Of a stretch of DNA of 64,000 nucleotides, positions 40,300-50,559 are shown piece by piece (position 1 is the stretch's first letter; each line of letters starts with the position of its first letter). Origin of the DNA: Hermatobates lingyangjiaoensis (taxonomy: Eukaryota; Arthropoda; Insecta; Hemiptera; Hermatobatidae); assembly GCA_026182355.1 (NCBI GenBank), contig JAPFBL010000325.1, positions 40,001 to 104,000 on the forward strand, given 5' to 3'. Below the pieces are notes generated by a model. That model worked only from the letters and a program-made list of their open reading frames with translations. It was not told the origin of the DNA and did no database searches. The translations under genes and the position numbers were made by a program.

Positions 40300-41500
40300 A
40301 TATTACCCAGAAAATAATTAGTTTTTCTCCTCCTAATGTTGTTAATCAGATGACAAAAAGTGAAACATGAAACTTAAAAACTGAGAGACTTTCAAACGAC
40401 CTTGGGACTCTAGTTAATTCTCAACTGAGAAACACAACATCTCAACACAGTCAATTCTTGACTTACGTTCATTCGTTTTACGTTTTTACGATTTTACATT
40501 CAAACTTATAATATACAAAAAGACAAAAAATAAATTAAAATTTCAAAATTATAAAAGAAAGTGTTTGTGCATGAGTTTGAATTTGCTTTTAGTACCATTG
40601 CTAAACGTAACTAAATTTGAATAAAACTCGTTTAATTCAAATTGCAAATAAATGGATTTTACTTTAATTTAATTTACGTATTTGTAATTGCGTATTATTT
40701 TATAATGTTATGTTTATAATATATGATTTAGGGAGTGTTTTATAAGATACGGTAATTGAATTAATGGATGTACAGTACAGTATGAATGGTATACATTACG
40801 ATAACGTACTGTAATAATTTACGTTCATTTCTAACTTAAGTTCAGCCATTCCGAACATAACTAAAACGTATATCGAGAATTGTCTGTTCTGTGAAAAAAA
40901 AAAACTTGTAAACATTATCCTCTCTGAATTTCACTTCAAACAAATCTCCCTCTTTATCAAGAAACTCACAACCAAAAAATTTTCCAATTAAATAGAAATG
41001 AAAGGCTAAACCATCTTCAATCTTAACACGTAATACATTTGTTCATTGACAAGTTGAGTGTAAACCATTACAGATTTTTTTTCATTTAGTCTATAGTATG
41101 AGATAAAGTTAATTCACGCTTAACAAGTTAATTTTAAGGTTTGTTGAAGAAATTTTTTGGAATTTCAAAGAAACATGTAAGGTAAATATTAACAAAGTCC
41201 TTTCATATTGATTGAGATGACTAAAGTAATCTACTTAGCTTGGAAAGCAACTTGATTTAAGCACAAGGGCACTTTTCAAGACTTTGTTAGAAAACTGTCG
41301 TATGAAAACAGAGAGAGAGTTAAAACAAGATCAAAGCCATGTTTAAAATAAACGCACCAAAGAAATGGCAACATTGGAAATGCCAATGGCTTTAAGGATA
41401 GTCTTTTAATTATGGCTACAGGTCAGTAACAACTAGTCATTCAATAGGCACTTCATAATGCCTGTTAAGAGGAAGTGGTACGGGGAAAAAATGACAGTCC
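40300..41500. other. AT-rich spacer
   Basis: No recognised element. 41040-41090 weakly resembles dispersed repeat R (GTTGAGTGTAAACCATTACAG). Confidence 0.4.
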
Positions 41501-41502
41501 AC

Positions 41503-41552
<50 letters not shown>

Positions 41553-41580
41553 CAAACCACAACAAGAAATGGGAAAACAA

Positions 41581-41623
41581 GACTAAGATCTTTCAACCGT
41601 AACAAGCGGTCTTCGTCAGAGTC
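41581..41623 (-). ncRNA. H1 hammerhead-like ribozyme
   Basis: Minus strand: GACT, CTGACGA, A, GACCG/CGGTT, GAA, AGATCT, T, AGTC. Perfect. Confidence 0.78.
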
Positions 41624-41632
41624 AAAAACCCA

Positions 41633-41672
41633 ACTCTGACGAAGACCGCTTGTTACGGTGAAAGATCTTAGT
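41633..41672 (+). ncRNA. H1 ribozyme, 5'-clipped
   Basis: Begins AACTCTGACGA, losing part of the stem I 5' strand (ACT kept); stem II has lost one T (CGGT-GAA). AGATCT-T-AGTC intact. Confidence 0.6.
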
Positions 41673-41818
41673 CTTGTTTTCCCATTTCTTATTGTGGTTT
41701 GATCATTGATTATTGTTTCACGTGTTTATGTGAAATCTTATTATATATATATATATATATATATATCAGTTCACAAACGAAGAAAAGCAACACACAGAGA
41801 AAGAGACACACTTACAAA

Positions 41819-41850
41819 CTCAAATTTTCGGATGATCCGTCTTCAGGAGA
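41819..41850 (-). ncRNA. H6 hammerhead-like ribozyme
   Basis: Minus strand: CTC, CTGAAGA, extra C, stem II GGAT-C-ATCC, GAA, AATT, T, GAG. Stem I CTC/GAG three pairs. Intact core. Confidence 0.7.
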
Positions 41851-42329
41851 AAAGAGAGAAAGGGCGACCAAGCACGCCGGAAACACAACGGCAGGAAACC
41901 GTCCCGGCAACCGACCGTGCTGCCACGCGCGCCCGGTTCAGGAAGTAATGAAGTAGAGACGATCAGAAGAAAATTAATATTAAAATTAAAATTAAGAATT
42001 AAGAAAAGCAGTTCTGGTTGATTGAAGGTAAAATAAACAGCAGGAAGATAAATGAAGTATAAAAAGGAATACCGTGAAAAATACCTAAAAGCATGAAAAA
42101 GGAAGATAACAGAGTTGGTAAGGCGATGAGAAACAAATGAAAATACAAGGATAAGAACAATTAAAAATAAAAGTAATAATATAAAATAAATAAATAATTA
42201 AAGCAATTTAAAAAAAGGAATAAAAATAAATAAAATAAAATAAAATAGATAAAATAAAAATAATAAATAAATGTTAAATAAAAAAAAAAAATATATATAT
42301 AAATAAATAAATAAAATAAAAATAAAATA

Positions 42330-42472
42330 TTTATCGCTTAAGGTTTAATCCGGGTTTGGAACGTGCCTTGAGCAAGCAAATATGTGCCTCCTCGGATGCT
42401 CTGAGGGTTACAGTATAGTCATCAGGAGGAATCTGTCGCAGGATCTGTACTCTGAAGCATTCATTAAAGGTG
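42330..42472 (-). pseudogene. PLE GIY-YIG C-terminal fragment, H6 family
   Basis: Minus frame: TFNECFRVQILRQIPPDDYT, VTLRASEEAHICLLKARSKP, GLNLKR and a stop. It is the Glu-helix end of the CxxC-type GIY-YIG domain, matching 50.95-51.11 kb residue by residue. It has no start codon of its own; the 5' end is cut by (TA)n at 42478. Confidence 0.75.
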
Positions 42473-42764
42473 AGAATATATATATATATATATATAGAAA
42501 ATACAAGTTTATCAGGACTCGGTCAGATCTTCAAGTTCAAACTAAACTCTCATTGCCCAAATTTCGGTATATATTTAAAACCGAATCTATTAGTATATAA
42601 AAAGAACTTATGGATGTGATATGAGCCAATGAAAAACGTTTTAAACAAAAACCCAAACGTTGGCAACGGAAATTTTATATGAACCTAAAAAACTGACCAA
42701 GTCCTGATAAACTTTTATTTTGTTTTTAATTCACCACGGTGGATACTTCATCAATATAATATAT

Positions 42765-42930
42765 ATATATATTGTTAAAAATCTGACCATATTTTGCTGA
42801 AACTTGCTTCTTATTAAGTTTTTCAAGTTTTCTAAATAGAGTTCTTGTCACTATATCCACAGTATACAATATTCTTCCGATAGTCGACATGTTACATGAG
42901 TCCATGTTTCTGCTGTCCTCAGCCATTATC
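42765..42930 (-). pseudogene. PLE ORF-start fragment
   Basis: Minus frame: MAEDSRNMDSCNMSTIGRIL, YTVDIVTRTLFRKLEKLNKK, QVSAKYGQIFNN, then (TA)n. The first residues are encoded by a collapsed ribozyme (GCTGAGGACAGCAGAAACAT has CTGAGGA and GAAACAT but no stem II). It ends at the FNN breakpoint. Confidence 0.72.
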
Positions 42931-43084
42931 AAGACATAAATGAGTTTTGAAATAATTTGTTCCTTTATATAAGAGAAGTAAAATTCGTTGAGAAGGTTGG
43001 GGGATTAAAGTTGTTTGTCTAAATTCATTGGGTTGAGTGACCTGGTTAGGGGTTTGTTGCCTCTACTTAGAACTACTAAGTTCT

Positions 43085-43205
43085 ACAAGAACTCTATTTA
43101 GAAAACTTGAAAAACTTAATAAGAAGCAAGTTTCAGCAAAATATGGTCAGATTTTTAACAATGTATGTTTACAGGAGGGACTGCTACCAAAATTTACCAA
43201 TATAT
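43085..43205 (+). pseudogene. PLE ORF-start fragment
   Basis: TRTLFRKLEKLNKKQVSAKY, GQIFNNVCLQEGLLPKFTN, then (TA)n. It is the same family as 42765-42930, in opposite orientation about 150 bp away, but reaches the second breakpoint. The pair is a foldback with unequal arms. Confidence 0.75.
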
Positions 43206-43254
43206 ATATATATATATATAATATATATATATATTCCTTCCGCGTAAGAAGGCA

Positions 43255-43432
43255 GGAATTCGTCACGTAAGCATGTTTCATTGAAATGCACAACAGCCTT
43301 TGCGTTAACGACTTTAAAGCTGGTCTGCTCCAATTATGGCATTTAACACCAGCCCACCGTAGAGTTGTTAGAAAATTGGAGCAGACCAGCTTTAAAGTCG
43401 TTAACGCAGAGACTGCTGTGCATTTCAATGAT
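43255..43432. mobile_element. Foldback of a PLE ORF start
   Basis: Arms of about 65 bp, GAAATGCACAACAG...CTTTAAAGC and complement, encode (plus, right arm) VRKLEQTSFKVVNAETAVHF and N. The right arm ends in (TA)n at FN; the left abuts ATGTTTCATTG. Confidence 0.75.
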
Positions 43433-43469
43433 ATATATATATATATGAATTAAACACCACAATAAACAA

Positions 43470-43760
43470 ATATATATTAATTACAATGCTCTAAGGCCTT
43501 CCGTTACAACATCATCAGAGAGCTAAAAGAACCAAACAAAAATATAATAACCAGTTAACCTGGTTGACTGAAGTCTTCAGGATTGCTGGCATCACTGTCT
43601 AAATTTAATGTTTCTAAAATTGAAGGAGTCTTGATCTGCTTACTTATTTCTTTTATTAATATTTCTTCTAGTTTGTAAAGTCCCGGACTATTGTTCATTA
43701 AATTTCCATAGAAATTTTTTATGAGTACACTTTCAATAATATTTCTCCTCCTACCAATAA
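43470..43760 (-). pseudogene. PLE GIY-YIG C terminus, H15 family
   Basis: Minus frame: RRRNIIESVLIKNFYGNLMN, NSPGLYKLEEILIKEISKQI, K, ending near 43561. It parallels NIVESSLIKF...SNGLFKLDTFVT of the H1 PLE at 33.8 kb: the Glu helix and C-terminal tail. The Cys/Val run at the start of the long ORF is (CA)n and not real. The right side (43755-43800) is a short inverted repeat of the same codons fused to an H1 tail. Confidence 0.72.
43488..43523 (-). ncRNA. H15 hammerhead-like ribozyme
   Basis: Minus strand: GCTCT, CTGATGA, T, GTT-GT-AAC, G, GA, palindrome AGGCCT, T, AGAGC. Stem I is five pairs, the longest here. The GAA reads GGA, so activity is uncertain. It lies about 40 bp 3' of the ORF stop. 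Confidence 0.55.
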
Positions 43761-43859
43761 TATTGAAAGTGTACTCATAAAGAACTTCTATGGAAATTCT
43801 TAGTCTGTTTTCCCAACTGATCTTAGTCTTGTTTTCCCATCTTCTTATTGTGGTTTGAT

Positions 43860-43860
<1 letters not shown>

Positions 43861-43928
<68 letters not shown>
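43861..43928. repeat. (CA)n microsatellite
   Basis: About 34 CA units followed by (TA)n. His/Thr or Cys/Val ORFs are artefacts. Confidence 0.97.
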
Positions 43929-43942
<14 letters not shown>

Positions 43943-44014
43943 TATATATACGTATATATATATACGTATATATATGTATATATGTTCTATTAAAACCTAT
44001 GCAGGTTTTAATTA

Positions 44015-44135
44015 TGGAAGCCAGAGGTAAGGAAATTTGAAAAATTAATTCGAAAATGTGTCAAAATTGAAATAGGCATAAGTTTTAATAGAACATGTAT
44101 CAATGAAGGCCTGCTCCCCAAATATACGAATATAT
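44015..44135 (+). pseudogene. PLE ORF-start fragment
   Basis: Frame reads RKFEKLIRKCVKIEIGISFN, RTCINEGLLPKYTN, then (TA)n. A short inverted piece of its own FNRTC region (GTTCTATTAAAACC) sits at 43984, an inverted cap like that at 34.7 kb. Confidence 0.72.
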
Positions 44136-44170
44136 ATATATAAAGATTTCCGATAAACACGCGAAAAACA

Positions 44171-44210
44171 ATCTGACGAAACCGCTTGTTACGGTTGAAA
44201 GATCTTAGTC
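44171..44210 (+). ncRNA. H1 ribozyme, clipped
   Basis: CTGACGA, AACCG/CGGTT (one base lost at the A/G junction), GAA, AGATCT, T, AGTC. The 5' strand of stem I is lost. Confidence 0.5.
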
Positions 44211-44416
44211 TTGCTTTCCCATTTGATATTGTGGTTTAATAATTGATATATATATATTGATAAAAGTATCGACCGTGGAATAGAAACAAAAACTAAAGTT
44301 TATCAGAACTCGGTCAGATCTTCAGATGAAGAACTTCATCTTGCTCTCAAGCAATGAAAGTTTAATTTGAACCTGAAGAACTGACCGAGTCTCGATAAAC
44401 TTTAGTTTTGTATATA

Positions 44417-44474
<58 letters not shown>

Positions 44475-44479
44475 CTCAA

Positions 44480-44690
44480 TGTACATAATGAAACATAGAG
44501 AAATTAAAACCACACACTTACAGTCTCTAATTTTCGGTTAGTACCAAGCCAAGTGCACTGGTACAGGGACGGTTGGAGTTCAACAATGTTTCCACATACG
44601 CGCCCGATCACTAATTTCTCTATGTTTCTTTATATACATTGAACTGTATTTGTCCATTTTGGATAGTATTTTAATCGAAAAAGTATATAT
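44480..44690. mobile_element. H5 foldback, partial
   Basis: Left arm GAAACATAGAGAAATTAA... with TCTCTAATTTTCGGTT and CCAAGCCAAGTGCACTGG; right arm resumes at ACTAATTTCTCTATG. The ribozyme's CTGAAGA part is deleted from both arms. Confidence 0.6.
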
Positions 44691-44753
44691 ATATATAAAT
44701 GTGTTCTCTAATCGGGGTTCGGTCTATTTTCCAGGATAAAAAATTAAACTCTC

Positions 44754-44800
44754 GTTGCCAACGTTTCGGTTTTATTTAAAACCTTTTTCATAGGCAGAAG
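44754..44800 (-). ncRNA. V2 hammerhead-like variant
   Basis: Minus strand: TGCC, TATGAAAAA, GGTTTT/AAAACC, GAA, ACGT, T, GGCA. Stems I (four pairs), II (six pairs) and the palindrome are perfect; only the CTGANGA box differs. Confidence 0.5.
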
Positions 44801-44830
44801 TAATATTCTTAGTTAAAAAATTCTTACTTC

Positions 44831-44873
44831 TGCCTATGAAAAAGGTTTTAAATAAAACCGAAACGTTGGCAAC
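44831..44873 (+). ncRNA. V2 hammerhead-like variant
   Basis: Identical elements to 44754-44800 on the plus strand. Confidence 0.5.
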
Positions 44874-45054
44874 GAGAGTTTAATTTTTTATCCTGGAAAA
44901 TTGACCGAACCCCGATTATAGAAGACACCTATTCGATCAAACGGTCGATATATTATTGAATCTGTTATATATATATATATATACATATTCGTATATTTGG
45001 GGAACAAATATACCTTATAAACATTAACCTTCGTTAAAACATGTAATGGTGAGT

Positions 45055-45155
45055 TGATGTACCTAGTTGCTGGTGAATTTAAAAGACTCATAAGAGATTT
45101 AGAAAAGGTATCCAAGAAATTAATTAAAAAAACAATAGGCCATAAATACAATCTC

Positions 45156-45165
<10 letters not shown>
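45055..45165 (+). pseudogene. PLE ORF-start fragment
   Basis: GEFKRLIRDLEKVSKKLIKK, TIGHKYNLTN, then (TA)n. The segment CLxEGLLP is deleted, but the TN breakpoint is shared. On the left (44990-45040, minus) VLTKVNVYKVYLFPKYTN is a diverged inverted copy of the same end. Confidence 0.6.
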
Positions 45166-45214
<49 letters not shown>

Positions 45215-45287
45215 AGTCTATTCATATGTTAAAATTGTTGTTTCTTTAAATAAAGTAAATTTCATTTTCTTGGTAAAAAAATTCTTA

Positions 45288-45335
45288 CTTCTGTCTATGA
45301 AAAAGGATTTAAAATAAAACCGATAAGTCGACAAC
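45288..45335 (+). ncRNA. V2 variant, degraded
   Basis: TGTC, TATGAAAAA, GGATTT/AAAACC, GAT, AAGT, C, GACA. Stem I TGTC/GACA keeps four pairs although both strands changed relative to TGCC/GGCA, a compensatory change. Confidence 0.45.
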
Positions 45336-46406
45336 GAGAGTTTGATTTTTGAACCTAGATAAAAAACATTATCAAAAGGTAAAATATAACTTTTAGTTTA
45401 TTTAACAAAAATTAACAGTATTGGTGAAATAAAAAATAAAAAGAGATAAAAGGAAAGCGTGTCTCTTTCTATTTGAAGTTAATCAATAAGACTTTGAGGT
45501 ATTGAATATTTACAAAGTTTTAAAATCGAACAAACTGCAAATACAGAAAAGATCAATTAGAATTCCGGGAGAAAAATAAAACTTAATTAAAAAAAAAAAC
45601 GGAAGCTTTTCTTTAATTTAGAAGAAATAAGACTACTAATCAATTAGAGAAATCTTTTATTGAAGCATTAGAAATTAATTATTTGTAATTAATTACACAG
45701 AGACTGATTATATATCAAGAATAGAAGGAAAAGCATTCAAGGATTGTAAATAAAGACAAATCACAGTGACTAAAGACTCAGACAATAAAAAAACTAGAAA
45801 AAAAAACTGTCAATGATATTTTAAACCTGTCGACATCAATAGTTTGATGTGAGCCGATAGGAAGGCAAGCTAGGAATAGGGGATCTTTAACTAGTGCCTC
45901 ATATCCTTTTATACCGATACAGTGTTCTCACACCGTTAAATAAATAAGTTAAAACTAACAAAATTGTATAAAAAATAATTTAAAAGAAAGGAAAATAAAA
46001 TAAACGGCTAAATAAATGAGGCTGTTTCAAATGGTTAGAGATTTTTTATTTATTTTATATATTTTGTTTTCGTTTTTATTTTATTTCTTTATTTTAGGTT
46101 CAAATTTTTATTTTTATGTACATATTTTTTATTATTATAATTATTTATACACCTCATTTATTTTGGCGTTTATTTTCTTTTCTTTTATTTAAATTTAATA
46201 TATATACTTATTTATACAACTTTAGTTTTAATTTATAATTTATTCAAATCATCTTCTTTATTATTATTTAAGTATTTAATATTTATATTCCTGGATTATC
46301 TTAAGTTTCATTTATTTTCTCCTTAATATTCTTCATTATTATAATTATTGTCTTTGTATGTTTTTATGATTTATATTTCCTCATTTTCTTCAGTTTCACT
46401 TATTCA

Positions 46407-46460
<54 letters not shown>

Positions 46461-46485
46461 AATCAATGATCAAACCACAAGTTCA

Positions 46486-46612
46486 GTTGGGTTTTTGACT
46501 CTGACGAAGACCGCTTGTTACGGTTGAAAGATCTTAGTCTTGTTTTTCCATTTCTTATTGAGGTTTGATCATTGATTGTTATTTCACGTGTTTATGTGAA
46601 ATCTTTATATAG
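46486..46612 (+). mobile_element. H1 PLE 3' segment
   Basis: 5' end at TTCAGTTGGGTTTTT, ribozyme at 46497-46540, full tail TTTCACGTGTTTATGTGAAA, then TATATAGATA. A 20-bp inverted remnant (CAATGATCAAACCACAAG) is on its left at 46464. Confidence 0.8.
46497..46540 (+). ncRNA. H1 hammerhead-like ribozyme
   Basis: GACT, CTGACGA, A, GACCG/CGGTT, GAA, AGATCT, T, AGTC. Perfect. Confidence 0.78.
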
Positions 46613-46677
46613 ATATATATAAAATTCACACAAGGGGTTCTTGTGGATTTTGGCCATAAAACGTACAACTCCTGATT

Positions 46678-46724
46678 ATAAGCCGACGTTTTGCCAAAAA
46701 TTGTTTGGCATTTTCAAGGCTTGA
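46678..46724 (-). ncRNA. V1 hammerhead-like variant
   Basis: Minus strand: AAGCC, TTGAAAA, stem II TGCCAAA/TTTGGCA, AAA, ACGT, C, GGCTT. Stem I is five pairs and stem II seven. CTGANGA is TTGAAAA and GAA is AAA. Confidence 0.5.
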
Positions 46725-46814
46725 CTTAGAAGAAACACTATTTACCTGTCCATGCTTATGTCTGGCTGCATCATGAGAATAAGCATGGACCGGTAAATGG
46801 TGTTTCTTCTAAGT

Positions 46815-46859
46815 CAAGCCTTGAAAATGCCAAACAATTTTTGGCAAAACGTCGGCTTA
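46815..46859 (+). ncRNA. V1 hammerhead-like variant
   Basis: Same as 46678-46724 on the plus strand. Confidence 0.5.
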
Positions 46860-46954
46860 TAATCAGGAGTTGTACGTTTTATGGCCAAAATCCACAAGAA
46901 CCCCTTGTGTGAATTTGAAATATCATTGGTCGAGAAGCTATATATGTATATATA

Positions 46955-47089
46955 TATATATTAGTATAAGTGGGCAGCAAATCTTCTTGAAGACAAATGG
47001 AATTAAAGTATGCAGCAGCTTCTGTATTGACGACCTTTTTGCTGATGGCCTCGATTTTTCTCACTATCATTCGGTGATGCTGAGGCAAC

Positions 47090-47095
<6 letters not shown>
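46955..47095 (-). pseudogene. PLE ORF-start fragment
   Basis: MKLPQHHRMIVRKIEAISKK, VVNTEAAAYFNSICLQEDLL, PTYTN, then (TA)n. It is open throughout and reaches the second breakpoint. Confidence 0.73.
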
Positions 47096-47129
<34 letters not shown>

Positions 47130-47136
<7 letters not shown>

Positions 47137-47285
47137 GGGTAAATAGGCAGCAGACCTTCTTTCAAACATGGTTCATTAAAGTGAACCGCAGTCTCGGCAT
47201 TCACAATCTTCAGACTGATAGATTTGATTCTACGAACTAACTTCCTGCTAACAGGATGTAACCGGGAAAGGAGCTGTGGCCAAGT
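47130..47285 (-). pseudogene. PLE ORF-start fragment
   Basis: Minus frame: KLVRRIKSISLKIVNAETAV, HFNEPCLKEGLLPIYP, then (TA)n. It is tandem to 46955-47095 in the same orientation across a (TA)n tract and belongs to a different subfamily. One upstream stop. Confidence 0.65.
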
Positions 47286-47569
47286 GACATGCTATACAAA
47301 ATCAATGAGATAGTCAAAAAAGATAGTTTTTTTTAATATGGTATAAATAGATTAATAAAGATTAAGAAAGGTCAGGGGTGAAGTGTGAGAGGGATAGTGA
47401 GATATAGAGTGTGTGAGAGTGAAAAGGAGACGAAAGAGAGACCGCGCGTAATGCATATAAAGGCGGGTGGGGGAGTGTGTGACAGAGATGAAGAGCGACA
47501 GGGAGTGAGAGAGGAGATGGCAATTAAAGATGGACGCAAGCTTACAGGTTTAACATTCAAAGGTTAAAG

Positions 47570-48810
47570 CAAGTAGGCTTAGATTAGTAATCAAATAAAA
47601 AATTAAAACTACAATTTTTAAAAAAAATATCATTATTTATAATTATTTAGTATTTATTTTATCAACAAGATAATTATCTGAAATTTTTTTATCCATTATA
47701 AAAATTTTAGATCATTAAACAGTAACGAGTGGAAGACCTCCTAATTTACTCTAAATAAATAAATTTTAGACGCTATTTTCAGAATCTTACAAATCATAAT
47801 TGATAGAAGTAAATCTCTAAATAGTCGACATATAGTTGAAAAGTAGCATAAAATATGTACGATGACGAGATATTTTAAATCTGAGGTAAAATTATATAAT
47901 CAGAAATTTAATTATGTATTGTTAATTTCATTGAAATCAATTTGATTCAAGTAATAGAAAGAGATTATTTTAGATATGCTTTATAAATTCTAATTTTTAA
48001 ACTAGAAATTTCCATGAACTAACACTTTGTTTGGTATTGATGGATCAAAAAGAAGTATAATAGCTTCCATTTAAGTTGTAATACAGGTTTTTTTTTAAAT
48101 CCATTTATTCTGCCTGCACATATATTATATTACATGCTATCGAACCTTAGAATTTTTTTACAGTATTATTATAGGTATTCCAATAGACTTACTTACAATA
48201 CTTAGTATTTTAATACAGGTATTGTGTATGTAATATTGTATACAATGTGAAAGTGTATATAAAGCATATGATGTGATATAATATCATAGGACATGATCTA
48301 TGAACAAATAAGTATACCTTAGCATGATGAGACGTAATTTTGATGTCGTTGGTCTGGCGAAGCACGGAGAAGACTGACGTGTTAGGACCTGCATCCAACT
48401 ATAGGGTCCAAAGTTCGCTTACATTCATTCTACTGGGAAAGCTACCCCCACCCCACCCACACTACATCTCAACAATTGCGTCTTAATTTATTCTAAGAGC
48501 AAATAAATATTTCATAATATTTTAAGCAGAAATTGTATAAAACAATCTTCTGCTGTTTTATTCAAAAGTAAATGATATTTATGAGTTTTTCTTTCTTGCA
48601 CTGATTCAAGCTCAGTGCTCTAAAGTAAGAAGAAAGATGGAACTTTAGCAAGAAGTTGGAATAAATTAATAGTGCCATTAATTTAAAATATATTTCATGT
48701 TTTTACAACCAAGAACAAAACTAAACAGACGCTATAGACTTATACTTCACTAACTTGATAGTCGTTTAAAATTAACAACTGTCAATAAACTATTACTGTA
48801 CAAATCTATG
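47570..48810. other. AT-rich spacer
   Basis: No recognised repeat or coding. 47370-47560 is purine-rich and gives spurious ORFs on both strands. Confidence 0.4.
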
Positions 48811-48817
48811 AAATCTA

Positions 48818-49105
48818 AGCCTTACTTGGACTTACGGTATTGAGATATGGGGAGCAACAAAATCTAGCAATGCCCAGAGGATACAAGCTCTTCAGTCAAA
48901 AATTCTACATTCTCCTTCCTACATACCCAATCAAACAATCTATTCAGACCTCAGGATTTCAACAGTTCATCAAGTAACAATATCTCGCTACAAAACCTTC
49001 CACAAATTTTTGTTTTAACAATAATAATACCTTAGTCCTAAACATCTCCTCAACAAATATCCGAGGAAATCCTCAAAGACGTCTGAAGAGAAAGTAGCCG
49101 AGACT
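48818..49105 (+). pseudogene. Jockey-like LINE, RT C-terminal fragment
   Basis: A frame without a start Met reads LTWTYGIEIWGATKSSNAQR, IQALQSKILHSPSYIPNQTI, YSDLRISTVHQVTISRYKTF and, after a frameshift, NISS...NPQRRLKRK. This is the LTYGIxIWG...LQxKxLR...YxxNxxIxxDLxIxTV segment after the RT domain of Jockey-clade LINEs. The usual stretch before YIPN is shortened by about four residues. Upstream RT and endonuclease are missing. Normally part of the enzyme that copies LINE RNA at the insertion site. Confidence 0.75.
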
Positions 49106-49109
49106 TATT

Positions 49110-50480
49110 AGTGTGAATTAGTCTAGTGACTTATAAATTTAAACTAATTTTTATAGCTTATTTTTCACGCCAACAAGTATAATCGCTGGATTATCTCTTC
49201 CCTCCTGCCTAATTCTCTTCAAGTTGAAGTTTCTCTTCAACTAATTCTAGAGTGTTGAAACTTTAGAATTATTATGGAAATAACAATAGCATTAACAGAA
49301 AAAAATACCAGAATTTTTCAACAACCGGAAATATAAACTGTACATATTTTGCGTATGATTCATTTTGGCAATTCATGCTTGTCACAGAAGTAAAACCATT
49401 GGACAGATAATAACAAAGTTATACGCAACAAAAATGTTCTTTTCAAAAGATGAGCTGAATACGTTTTTATCAAAGTTACGTAATTTGTTATGATTTCAAA
49501 AAATGTTTTTTTTGTAACATTTAGCGGCTAACTATAGAAAAACGAAACTATATCCAAAAAAAAAAATCAATGAAAAATTTATTGATCAAAGAAAAAATTC
49601 TTATCTGACAAAAAAATATTCCATAACTTCGAATAACTTCAAAGGGCAATTACACTATAAAACCTGAAAACTCAATGTGGAAAAAGTTCAACAAAGAATA
49701 CGTTTAATAAATTGAATTTGTTTAAATTCACTTTTTTAAAATTTTTAACAAAATCCAGTCAATGATAATTTATTTTCAAGGTTCATTAATAATTCATTAA
49801 AATATACAAAGAAATGCTAGAGATATTGGACTGTATATGATGTGAAAACAGATATATTTTTTTGGCTTTTCCAACAATCGTAAAACTAGAGTAGCCTACA
49901 CTAAACTTTACTAAAAGCAAACATAATATCAAAAATTGTTAACAGTCAATTTTTTTTTGTTTTATTTTAATTATAATTACACTATCGTTTTTAAGTTATA
50001 AAATACACTCTAGTAAAGATTTATCAAAATAATATAATAATTTAATGATTTCATTAGTTTTGCTGTAGCTATGAAAATGTTGTTAGTTATAATATCAGAC
50101 AAGCTCTTATTATTCAGATCAAACTGAAGGTCTGAGATTCATCTCATGTTCGCAGTTATCCCATTAGCTGACCCATCCAGCTTTTTAATTATTTATTATC
50201 CGACTCATCAAACATTTTTGATTTGTCATCGCCTTGCTAGATTATACCCACAAACTTAAATATTATACGAGTAATACGAAATTTAGAAGGTAAAGGATTT
50301 ATATATATTTAATTTAAATTGTTTCATAATAATTTTTTTTTTTTATAAATACGTTAAAACTAAAATGTAAACAAAAGCAGGAAAAAGCAAGAAAGTATTA
50401 TATTTCAGTATCTCATTAACCTAGTGACCTGACAACATATTCTCAATATCAGCAAGAAACAACAGCAAAACTTCATCAAA
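49110..50480. other. AT-rich spacer
   Basis: Nothing recognised beyond poly(A)/(T) runs; 49900-49925 weakly resembles dispersed repeat R in reverse. Confidence 0.4.
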
Positions 50481-50519
50481 TCAAAGATATTTTGAGATGC
50501 ATTCAAAAAGATACACAGC

Positions 50520-50552
<33 letters not shown>

Positions 50553-50559
<7 letters not shown>

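Larger units (their letters stand above)
41546..41737. mobile_element. H1 PLE foldback pair
   Basis: Arms meet at CAAAAACCCAACTCTGACG: the left copy ends at the usual 5' point, the right begins inside the ribozyme. The left 3' end enters (TA)n after TTTGATCAT; the right keeps the long tail. Confidence 0.82.
41765..42475 (-). mobile_element. 5'-truncated H6 PLE
   Basis: Minus-strand order: GIY-YIG C terminus (42472-42330), long A-rich spacer, CACGCGCGCCCGGTT-type block reversed near 41930, ribozyme at 41819-41850, CACAGAGAAAGAG tail, (TA)n at 41764. It gives H6 a coding partner. Confidence 0.75.
44712..44930. mobile_element. V2 foldback pair
   Basis: Arms of about 90 bp share CGGGGTTCGG, AATTAAACTCTCGTTGCC and the V2 motif; loop about 25 bp (ATTCTTAG). 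Close identity between arms. Confidence 0.8.
46621..46916. mobile_element. V1 foldback pair
   Basis: Arms of about 130 bp, nearly identical (CACACAAGGGGTTCTTGTGG, CGTACAACTCCTGATTATAA), with a short loop (CTGGCTGCATCATGAG). This is the best V1 copy. Confidence 0.83.
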
